Assembly: GCA_047972995.1 (NCBI GenBank)
Contig: JBKEBD010000021.1
Location: 1 to 7,916 of the forward strand
DNA: 7,916 nt
DNA from: JBKEDC01 sp047972995
GTDB taxonomy: Bacteria; Bacteroidota; Bacteroidia; Bacteroidales; Prolixibacteraceae
Reading direction: 5' to 3'
The first letter of the stretch is position 1. Every line of letters starts with the position of its first letter. A program made the translations under genes and the position numbers. This document shows, piece by piece, positions 1 through 5,047 of this stretch. The notes beneath the pieces were generated by a model. It searched no databases, was not told where the DNA came from, and saw nothing but the letters and a program-made list of their open reading frames with translations.

Positions 1-1
1 A

Positions 2-334
2 CAATGTCTTCCTCAATCTTTGCTTGCAAAAGCAATCGGAAATTACATTGGAAGAGCGAAGTCATTACGCGTATATCTCTACGATGGTAATTTGGACATT
101 GATAATAATCTGGCAGAAAACGCTATTCGCCCCATTGCTTGGGGCAGGAAGAACTACCTCTTTGCAGGATCCGACAACGGAGCAAAGCGTGCAGCGATGA
201 TGTATTCCTTTTTTGCCACCTGCAAGAAGCAAGAAGTTAATCCATATCAATGGCTCCATAGAGTATTAGAAATAATACCGAGCTACAAAGTCAATAAACT
301 TGCAGACCTACTACCGGGAACACTAGAGTTATAA
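2..334 (+). CDS. IS66-family transposase (TnpC), C-terminal fragment, runs off the left edge
   Basis: This is the catalytic C-terminal end of an IS66 TnpC transposase, which cuts and joins DNA at the element's ends. The frame is open from base 2, so the gene starts outside the window; the in-frame TTG at 20 is not a real start. The fragment shows the family signature DNNLAENAIRP, with the last acidic residue of the DDE triad (Glu, codon 116-118), then GRKNYLFAGSDNGAKRAA and the closing TCKKQEVNPYQWLHRVLE block. It differs from the right-hand copy at three residues: Asn for Tyr, Asp for Glu, and Trp for Leu just before GRKNYLF. The Leu form is the usual one in this family, so the Trp may impair activity. 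Whether the full gene is intact cannot be seen. Confidence 0.9.
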   Translation, partial: QCLPQSLLAKAIGNYIGRAKSLRVYLYDGNLDIDNNLAENAIRPIAWGRKNYLFAGSDNGAKRAAMMYSFFATCKKQEVNPYQWLHRVLEIIPSYKVNKLADLLPGTLEL

Positions 335-359
335 TCTCAAACAGAGAACTCAAATGAAC

Positions 360-394
360 ATCCTCGGAAGATAATGTACTTGCGAGGATTTTTT
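360..394 (+). terminator. IS66 tail hairpin with T-run (left copy)
   Basis: A 7-bp stem, ATCCTCG (360-366) with CGAGGAT (383-389), is followed by six T (389-394), 25 bases after the transposase stop. This looks like a rho-independent terminator. Its 16-nt loop is much longer than the 5-nt loop of the other copy and contains ATGTACTTGC (374-383), which is repeated at the element's end (398-407). Confidence 0.6.
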
Positions 395-417
395 ACTATG
401 TACTTGCTCGGAGGGAT

Positions 418-482
418 CTCTTTTTTTGTACTTTATCAGACTTTTTCTTCTTTAAAAATTGCTCCGCTATCTTTTTTTTTGA
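418..482. other. T-rich scrap between two insertion sequences
   Basis: These 65 bases lie between the end of the IS66 copy and the target duplication of the IS982 element. They carry three long T-rich runs and no plausible reading frame. They are probably what remains of the original intergenic DNA upstream of birA. I see no promoter, RNA gene or repeat unit here. Confidence 0.5.
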
Positions 483-487
483 TAATA

Positions 488-507
488 ATCTGAGTTTCGG
501 ATAAGAA
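488..507 (+). repeat. Left terminal inverted repeat of the IS982-family element
   Basis: This 20-bp end pairs with 1471-1490 in inverted orientation, with three mismatches (positions 2, 12 and 17 of the repeat). It is the transposase-distal end, on the 3' side of the transposase gene. Confidence 0.8.
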
Positions 508-546
508 CTAGTAGACTACCACCGTAAGTTAATAGTATATAATCTC

Positions 547-578
547 CTAGCCCTCCAAGTTTTACTAGGAGGGCATAG
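547..578. repeat. Hairpin in the 3' non-coding tail of the IS982 element
   Basis: GCCCTCC (550-556) pairs perfectly with GGAGGGC (568-574), and CTA (547-549) with TAG (576-578) extends the stem past a one-base bulge. An alternative stem, CTCCTAG (544-550) with CTAGGAG (565-571), overlaps it and would compete. The + side is T-rich after the stem (579-598), so it could end transcripts coming from the left. There is no clean A-run on the other side, so it is a poor terminator for the leftward transposase. Confidence 0.4.
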
Positions 579-600
579 TATTTTAATCTTATATTTTTAC

Positions 601-1392
601 CTAAGAAAGAGCCAGCTGTTGCTCTTCAAATTTTCGTTCAAATCGGATAGATGGCTTCTTTTCGAAAAAGCCATAAGCTCCGATTGTACCAATTAAATTC
701 ATGATGAAATTATGAATGCTTCGGTGTCTAGAATGCTCGATATCACAAATGTTTTTAAGTTGATTATTATAGTTGATATGTAGCCCTTGTCAGCATACAA
801 CTTGCCGAATAGTTTCTCTTTGATCACTTCAAGTATGTCGAGATTTCTATCGTCCATATTGCCTGGAAAAAGATAAAAACTAAGTATCTCTCCACGTTCA
901 TTGCAAGCAAAATGCAGTTTGAAGCCATAGAACCAGTCCATGGTACTTTTCCTTCGTTTTGCAAAACCATCAAGGGTTTTGTGATTGAAGATGCGTTTGT
1001 TGTGGCAAACGCTTATTTTGGTGCTATCTACAAAACTAATCCCTGTACAGTTGCCAAAGCAAATGATATTTAAGAACATCATCATAGGAATAAAAACCTT
1101 GTGCTAAATTGCTATAAATCTACTATAGGACAATTATTTAGGAAATTCACTGCTTAGATGAACTCCAATAAAATGGAGGTAGTAATGCTTGTAGTTTTTT
1201 AAGGTTCCAAAGTGGTAGAGATGCAGGATGGTGATAATTTCACTATCCGACATTCGATGCTTGCGATTGCGTTCTTTTAGCTTCTGGAGCAGATATTTGA
1301 GCTGGCTGCCTGATTTCTTCAGCATATTCGACAAAAAACTCATCAACAGTGTAGTAAATTTCACTAACTTTGTCTTTGGTAAGTAAGTTTAT
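601..1392 (-). pseudogene. IS982-family transposase, multiply disrupted
   Basis: The relic reads leftward in pieces that together cover an IS982 DDE transposase. Piece 1 starts at 1392 with ATA where a start codon is expected, and encodes NLLTKDKVSEIYYTVDEFF. A frameshift between about 1340 and 1255 then leads into ERNRKHRMSDSEIITILHLY. TAA at 1136-1134 and TAG at 1106-1104 break the next stretch. The frame reopens as GNCTGISFVDST (first catalytic Asp) and runs to LYADKGYIS (second catalytic Asp). From there it jumps, with a change of frame, to NNQLKNICDIEHSRHRS and the terminal GAYGFFEKKPSIRFERKFEE, ending at TAG 603-601. The roughly 45 residues normally found between the second Asp and the final Glu motif are missing, and that Glu (family motif NDELKN) is Gln. 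No active enzyme can be made from this copy. Confidence 0.85.
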
Positions 1393-1452
1393 ATCTCATT
1401 GTATTTATATGTTTTAGGAGACCTAAAGGTGCAAAGAATATGCTTACTTACC
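1378..1452 (-). repeat. Inverted repeat enclosing the transposase start of the IS982 element
   Basis: GGTAAGTAAG (1378-1387) and CTTACTTACC (1443-1452) are perfect 10-bp inverted repeats 55 bases apart. The left arm lies within codons 2-5 of the ruined transposase, and the former start codon (1392-1390) lies just inside the loop. A smaller hairpin, TTTAGG-AGA-CCTAAA (1413-1427), sits between the arms. A leftward transcript could fold so that the start region is enclosed. A regulatory role is inferred from the placement only. Confidence 0.55.
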
Positions 1453-1470
1453 AATTTTCATTATCGGCTC

Positions 1471-1490
1471 TTCTAATCAGAAACTCAGGT
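1471..1490 (-). repeat. Right terminal inverted repeat of the IS982-family element
   Basis: Read on the - strand this end is ACCTGAGTTTCTGATTAGAA, matching the left end at 17 of 20 positions. It is upstream of the transposase start and is followed outside the element by TAATA (1491-1495). Confidence 0.8.
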
Positions 1491-1629
1491 TAATAAAAAG
1501 GCGGCTGGATGGTCTAAAGATAGACTGTTACGACTTATGAGAATATACATCTACATGCATTTGCCCTGGGGCATCAGATTTTGCATAGAGCTTAATAATG
1601 TGAGTAGCTTAGAGTTTTGAGTAGTTTTC

Positions 1630-1659
1630 TTTTTTGCTGAGCACATTGTTGTAACTTTG
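1630..1659 (+). promoter_or_regulatory. Probable Bacteroidota-type promoter of the birA operon
   Basis: TAACTTTG at 1652-1659 fits the Bacteroides -7 consensus TAnnTTTG exactly. The -33 element is weak: a T-rich tract with TTTG at 1633-1636 leaves only 15 bases to the -7 box, shorter than the usual 19-21. Transcription would start near 1666, giving a leader of about 20 nt before the ATG at 1687. The promoter lies about 160 bp right of the IS982 element, which therefore has not broken it. Confidence 0.5.
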
Positions 1660-1686
1660 TGGGAAATTCAAATAGAAGCATTTATC

Positions 1687-2424
1687 ATGGAGATTATATA
1701 TCACCAAGAATTGGCTAGCACGAATGTTTATGCAAAAGAACAGTTGGCAAAAGAGCCTTCAGAGTTTACGGTGTACGTGGCCGATAGCCAACCGAAAGGA
1801 AAGGGGCAGCAGGGTAATCATTGGGAAAGCGAATGTGGGAAGAATCTTACTTTCAGTGTGGTGCTATATCCCACGTTTTTACCCATTGCTCGACAGTTTC
1901 TTTTGTCGAAGGCGGTTTGTTTGGGCATCGCCGATGTATTAAGGAAAGCAGTGCAAGGGGTGAAGGTGAAATGGCCTAACGATATTTACGTGGGCGACCA
2001 AAAGATTTGCGGTATCTTAATTGAAAATCAGATTAGAGGGGTAGGGTTTCATAGTGCCGTGGTGGGGATTGGTTTAAATGTAAATCAAGAGCAATTCCTT
2101 TCCGATGCACCTAATCCAGTTTCATTGAAACAACTCACAGAGCAACATTACAATTTAAATGACGTGTTGCAGGCTGTACTTTCTCGCATTCAATATTATT
2201 ACGAACAAATTCGCACAGAAGAAGCTGTTAGTCGCATAAATGCTTACTTTGTAGAGTCGCTATATCGTTTGGGAGGATGGCATAAGTTTTCCGATGATCA
2301 AGGTGTTTTTGTGGGAAAAATTATAGGCATAAATGAAATAGGTCAATTGCTCATTCGTCATCAAACCAATGATGTTGTAGAGTCTTATCATTTTAAAGAA
2401 GTCAGTTATATTATTAGAAAATAA
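1687..2424 (+). CDS. birA: Biotin--[acetyl-CoA-carboxylase] ligase, single-domain (no DNA-binding domain)
   Basis: This cytoplasmic enzyme activates biotin with ATP to biotinyl-5'-AMP and attaches it to the target lysine of biotin carboxyl-carrier proteins. The 245-residue product carries the landmarks of the family: KGKGQQGNHW (37-46), the adenylate-loop counterpart of the usual GRGRRGR; KWPND (95-99); KICGILIEN (106-114), whose Lys contacts the biotinyl-adenylate; VGIGLNVNQ (126-134); and a short C-terminal beta domain. It lacks the N-terminal winged helix of E. coli BirA (321 residues), so it should be an enzyme only and not a repressor. I chose ATG 1687. The in-frame TTG at 1657 would add ten residues but overlaps the -7 box. 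It is first in the operon, 12 bp before the next gene. No biotin-dependent enzyme is encoded nearby. Confidence 0.95.
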   Translation: MEIIYHQELASTNVYAKEQLAKEPSEFTVYVADSQPKGKGQQGNHWESECGKNLTFSVVLYPTFLPIARQFLLSKAVCLGIADVLRKAVQGVKVKWPNDIYVGDQKICGILIENQIRGVGFHSAVVGIGLNVNQEQFLSDAPNPVSLKQLTEQHYNLNDVLQAVLSRIQYYYEQIRTEEAVSRINAYFVESLYRLGGWHKFSDDQGVFVGKIIGINEIGQLLIRHQTNDVVESYHFKEVSYIIRK

Positions 2425-2436
2425 ACAACTCTAGAA

Positions 2437-3231
2437 ATGCAAGAAATTAAACGTGTGACTTTTGTGGGGGCAGGTAATCTATCTACACAATTAGCGAAAG
2501 TTTTATATAGCAAAGGGATAAGTATTAATCAGATATATAGCAGAACTGAGGAGTCGGCTCAATTGCTGGCAGAGCAAGTAGGAGCTAAATTTACTCATGA
2601 TCTAACTCAGCTTACGGCCGATGCTGATTTATATTTCTTTTCGGTGAAGGATGATGCCTTAGAGCAAGTGCTTTGCGATTTCCCACACCGGAATAGTAAG
2701 ATTGTGCACACCGCAGGTTCAATTCCAATGTCGATATTGAAGGATTTTTCATCTATCTATGGTGTGTTTTATCCGTTGCAGACTTTCTCAAAATTGCGCG
2801 ATGTAGATTTTCATTACATCCCTTTTTGCATTGAGTCTTCCGAGGAAGCTTTCACACTTCAACTAAAAAACTTAGCAGGAAAGCTCTCTAATGATGTGCG
2901 CGATGTTGACTCGAATCAACGACAAAGCGTGCATTTGGCAGCTGTGTTTGTGTGTAATTTTGTGAACTATATGTACACAATAGGTCATGATTTGATGATG
3001 GACTCTGATTTAGATTTTAACCTCCTGCGTCCGCTAATTCAAGAAACGGCTCAAAAGGTAATGCACGCCAATCCAAGAGAAATGCAAACAGGTCCTGCCG
3101 TTCGATTTGACGAAAAAGTAATGAATAAGCACCTAGATTTCCTAAAAAATAAGGAAGAGTTGCAAGAATTATATAAATTTGTGTCGAAGCAGATTTTTAA
3201 AAATTACAAATTAGGAACTACCGAGAAGTAA
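2437..3231 (+). CDS. Rossmann-fold protein with DUF2520 domain (putative NAD(P)-dependent oxidoreductase or dehydrogenase)
   Basis: The 264-residue protein resembles dehydrogenases of the 6-phosphogluconate/pyrroline-carboxylate reductase superfamily. It begins with a dinucleotide-binding loop, VGAGNLSTQLA (10-20), after a beta strand. HTAGS follows at 91-95 and GVFYPLQTFSK at 109-119, both typical of the Rossmann-like/DUF2520 family. The C-terminal half is helical, with HLAAVFVCNF, LRPLIQET and QTGPAVRFD (217-225), the DUF2520 substrate-side domain. Such proteins are often labelled F420-dependent NADP oxidoreductases, but that name is transferred by fold and the substrate is not known. It lies 12 bp after birA and 11 bp before the HAD phosphatase gene, so it is almost certainly co-transcribed with both. 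The start ATG 2437 puts the first strand right at the N-terminus, as expected. I see no lesion. Confidence 0.88.
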   Translation: MQEIKRVTFVGAGNLSTQLAKVLYSKGISINQIYSRTEESAQLLAEQVGAKFTHDLTQLTADADLYFFSVKDDALEQVLCDFPHRNSKIVHTAGSIPMSILKDFSSIYGVFYPLQTFSKLRDVDFHYIPFCIESSEEAFTLQLKNLAGKLSNDVRDVDSNQRQSVHLAAVFVCNFVNYMYTIGHDLMMDSDLDFNLLRPLIQETAQKVMHANPREMQTGPAVRFDEKVMNKHLDFLKNKEELQELYKFVSKQIFKNYKLGTTEK

Positions 3232-3242
3232 AAAAATAAAAT

Positions 3243-3773
3243 ATGACATTTGTAAAAGACAAACTATTAAATATAAAAGCACTCATCTTTGATGTAGATG
3301 GCGTGCTTTCAGAAGATACAAGCCCACTTGGTTTAGATGGTGTGCCAATGCGCACCACTAACGTGAAAGATGGTTTCGCCATTAGAAACGCTGTAAGCAT
3401 GGGATTGCAAGTCGCAATTATTACGGGAGGAAATACCGAATCAGTGCGTTTACGCTACGAAAAGGTGGGTGCACAACACATCTACATGGCAGCAGGTAAT
3501 AAGGTTGAGGTGTTAAAATCGTATGCCGCTGAAGTAGGTATAGCCTTAGAAGATATGCTCTACATGGGCGATGATTTAATCGATCTTAGGGTGATGGAAA
3601 TGGTGGGATTCCCTTGTTGTCCGAAAGATGCTTGCGATGAAGTGAAAGCTGTGGCAAGCTACATATCACCAAAAAAAGGAGGAAGAGGCTGTGCGCGCGA
3701 TGTAATTGAACAAGTAATGCGTGCGCAAGGCATTTGGCTGAATGATAACGCATTTACATGGAGATCAACCTAA
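3243..3773 (+). CDS. HAD-superfamily phosphatase of the KdsC type (probable 3-deoxy-D-manno-octulosonate 8-phosphate phosphatase)
   Basis: Family members remove phosphate from Kdo-8-phosphate in the cytoplasm, the step before CMP-Kdo formation for lipid A and LPS core. The 176-residue length and the lack of a cap domain fit the C0 subclass, which works as a tetramer. All four HAD motifs are visible: FDVDGVL (16-22; Asp17 nucleophile, Asp19 acid/base), ITGG (60-63), the motif III Lys (Lys87 in AGNKVEVL), and MGDDLIDL (108-115) for magnesium. The KKGGRGCARD segment near the C-terminus corresponds to the family's GGxGAxRE tail, which reaches into the neighbouring active site. Related Bacteroides enzymes act instead on KDN-9-phosphate, so the substrate is probable rather than certain and I give no symbol. 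Its TAA stop overlaps the likely maf start in TAATG (3771-3775). Confidence 0.88.
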   Translation: MTFVKDKLLNIKALIFDVDGVLSEDTSPLGLDGVPMRTTNVKDGFAIRNAVSMGLQVAIITGGNTESVRLRYEKVGAQHIYMAAGNKVEVLKSYAAEVGIALEDMLYMGDDLIDLRVMEMVGFPCCPKDACDEVKAVASYISPKKGGRGCARDVIEQVMRAQGIWLNDNAFTWRST

Positions 3774-4351
3774 TGTTAGAAAACCTATCAAACTATCGCG
3801 TGGTTTTAGCTTCGGCATCGCCACGCCGACAAGAATTACTAAAAGAGCTAGGCTTGAGCTTTACTGTTCGCCCAGCAAGTGTGGAAGAAGTCTATCCTGA
3901 AACTTTGGGCATGACTGCCATCCCTGAGTTTTTATCGGAGTTAAAAGCCGATGCACTATCAAAAACAATGGACGACGATGAGTTGATTATTACAGCCGAT
4001 ACGATTGTGTGGAAAACGGGCGAAGTGCTTGGTAAACCAGCAAATCGAGAAGAAGCTTATCAAATGATTCGTTCGCTTTCGGGCAATCAACACCAAGTGA
4101 TTACGGGGGTAACTATCCTTACAAAGGAAAAGAAACGCTCGTTTCATGCAGTTACAGAGGTGTGGTTTGAAGAACTTACCGATGAAGAAATTTACTATTA
4201 CATTGATAAGTATCAGCCCATGGACAAAGCTGGATCTTATGGGATTCAAGAATGGATTGGTTTTGTAGCAGTTTGCAAGATTGAAGGTTCATTCTACAAT
4301 GTGATGGGCTTGCCAATTCATAAGCTATACCACGCACTGAAGGAGTTTTAA
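3773..4351 (+). CDS. maf: Maf-like nucleoside-triphosphate pyrophosphatase (dTTP/UTP type)
   Basis: Maf proteins hydrolyse non-canonical or surplus nucleoside triphosphates to monophosphate and pyrophosphate in the cytoplasm. The protein has the P-loop-like LASASPRR (12-19), the catalytic ADTIV (75-79), GKPANREEAYQMIRSLSG (87-104), TGVTI (111-115), DKAGSYGIQE (151-160) and EGSFYNVMGLP (171-181). The GIQ motif points to the YhdE-like dTTP/UTP group rather than the YceF-like m7GTP group. The 192-residue length is normal. I chose ATG 3773, which overlaps the upstream stop by one base (TAATG), because the family usually starts only about ten residues before the LAS motif. ATG 3758 would add five residues (MEINL) and is the alternative. 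The overlap suggests translational coupling to the phosphatase gene. Confidence 0.93.
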   Translation: MLENLSNYRVVLASASPRRQELLKELGLSFTVRPASVEEVYPETLGMTAIPEFLSELKADALSKTMDDDELIITADTIVWKTGEVLGKPANREEAYQMIRSLSGNQHQVITGVTILTKEKKRSFHAVTEVWFEELTDEEIYYYIDKYQPMDKAGSYGIQEWIGFVAVCKIEGSFYNVMGLPIHKLYHALKEF

Positions 4352-4411
4352 TTCATTTGAGAATCGACCTGACGGTACTTGATGTCGAAATTCACCTTAA
4401 AGAATCAGAAA

Positions 4412-5047
4412 ATGAAATACACCATTGGGCTTTTGATATTGCTTGCTGTGGCTTGTGCAAAACCCAAAGAAATTACCGCTTCATTGCAGACGATGCAGGA
4501 AGAAAATAAACGCTATAATTTTCAGGCGGACTATCCAACATTTGAAATTGAGGCTCTTGATTCTGTAGTGATTGGCGTGGTAGATTCTTATTATGACCGG
4601 TGTAGGAAGGAAACCGCCGAGCAAGAGCACGAAGAATGGTTTCGCCCTTTTGAGGTGAAAATAATTGGAGAGAACGAAGTGGTGAACAATCGATATGTTT
4701 CGGTGGGATTGTTGTGCTATTACTACGCAGGTGGAGCACATGGCATGACTTTCAATTATACCTATACTTATGATGTGAAGGAGGGTCAATTGCTGACAAT
4801 TGCTGATTTGATTTCAGACAACCCCGATGAATTGGTGTATCTGGTGAAAGAAAAACTAAAAGCCCAGATTGGAGAATGCAATTGGGTAGTTAAAGGTGTG
4901 GAAGGGCTGGAAAGTTTGAGTAAATTCATTATCACCGATACAGCCGTGGAGTTTATCTTCAACCCCTATGAAGTGGCGGCTTATGCCTATGGAGTGCAGA
5001 AGGTGTCAATTACTAATGAAGAATATTCGTTTAATATAGAAAGATGA
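4412..5047 (+). CDS. DUF3298-domain putative lipoprotein
   Basis: From ATG 4412 the 211-residue protein begins with a lipoprotein-like signal, MKYTIGLLILLAVAC, with Cys15 as the likely lipidated residue. The bases before Cys (AVA) are a loose lipobox. Upstream in-frame starts (ATG 4382, TTG 4379) would add a polar stretch before the signal and are less likely. The middle region around YYYAGGAHGMTF (GGAHG at 107-111), followed by YDVKEGQLLTIADLI, is the hallmark of DUF3298. The part before it resembles the DUF4163/PdaC-type domain often found with it. The family is found in envelope proteins; its biochemical role is unclear. The gene starts 60 bp after maf and overlaps the peptidase gene by 4 bp (ATGA, 5044-5047), so the two envelope proteins are probably made together. 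It might assist or sit beside the peptidase, but nothing here proves that. Confidence 0.82.
   Translation: MKYTIGLLILLAVACAKPKEITASLQTMQEENKRYNFQADYPTFEIEALDSVVIGVVDSYYDRCRKETAEQEHEEWFRPFEVKIIGENEVVNNRYVSVGLLCYYYAGGAHGMTFNYTYTYDVKEGQLLTIADLISDNPDELVYLVKEKLKAQIGECNWVVKGVEGLESLSKFIITDTAVEFIFNPYEVAAYAYGVQKVSITNEEYSFNIER

Larger units (their letters stand above)
1..417 (+). mobile_element. IS66-family element, left copy, 3' part only
   Basis: This is the 3' end of an IS66-family insertion sequence that begins outside the window. It holds the last 110 codons of the transposase, a short tail with a hairpin terminator, and the element's terminus. The end at 417 is set by comparison with the inverted copy at the other end of the window. 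Both share the terminal sequence ATGTACTTGCTCGGAGGGAT (398-417 here), and similarity stops right after it. Over the shared coding part I count six differences in 334 bases, so the copies are about 98% identical. The first 8 bases outside the end are CTCTTTTT. The other end of the element is not visible, so its target duplication cannot be tested here. Confidence 0.88.
483..1495 (-). mobile_element. Decayed IS982-family insertion sequence with terminal repeats and target duplication
   Basis: The element spans 488-1490 (1003 bp, a usual IS982 size). The left end ATCTGAGTTTCGGATAAGAA (488-507) and the reverse complement of the right end, ACCTGAGTTTCTGATTAGAA (1471-1490), match at 17 of 20 positions. 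Both ends are flanked directly by TAATA (483-487 and 1491-1495), a likely 5-bp target duplication, although the bases are AT-rich and could match by chance. The transposase relic inside reads leftward and is disabled by several independent lesions. The element is therefore an old resident that could move only if helped by an intact relative elsewhere. The mismatches between its ends fit this age. Confidence 0.82.

Noticed and set aside
699..1085. Reading the two long leftward frames (699-1085 and 1134-1364) as separate hypothetical genes
   Set aside because: Both are pieces of one IS982 transposase in the same frame, split by stops at 1134-1136 and 1104-1106. The true C-terminus continues in another frame to 601.
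1555..1586. Possible riboswitch or small RNA around ATGCAT...TTGCAT with a TGCCC/GGGCA inverted repeat
   Set aside because: The inner repeat leaves only a 2-nt loop, the outer pairing is 5 bp, and it lies before the predicted transcription start. It matches no known RNA class.
1498..1620. Short open frame on the + strand (about 40 codons, containing LRLMRIYIYMHLPW) between the IS982 element and birA
   Set aside because: It begins at the IS boundary without a clear start, matches no family I know, and its length is within chance for this composition.
1657..1686. TTG start giving birA ten extra residues
   Set aside because: It overlaps the TAACTTTG promoter box, so it would not be in the predicted transcript. 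The ligase family starts near the MEIIYH segment at ATG 1687.
4352..4411. Possible internal promoter before the lipoprotein gene (TTTG at 4356-4359)
   Set aside because: No TAnnTTTG box follows at a suitable distance; the nearest candidate, TACTTG, fits poorly. Read-through from maf is simpler.
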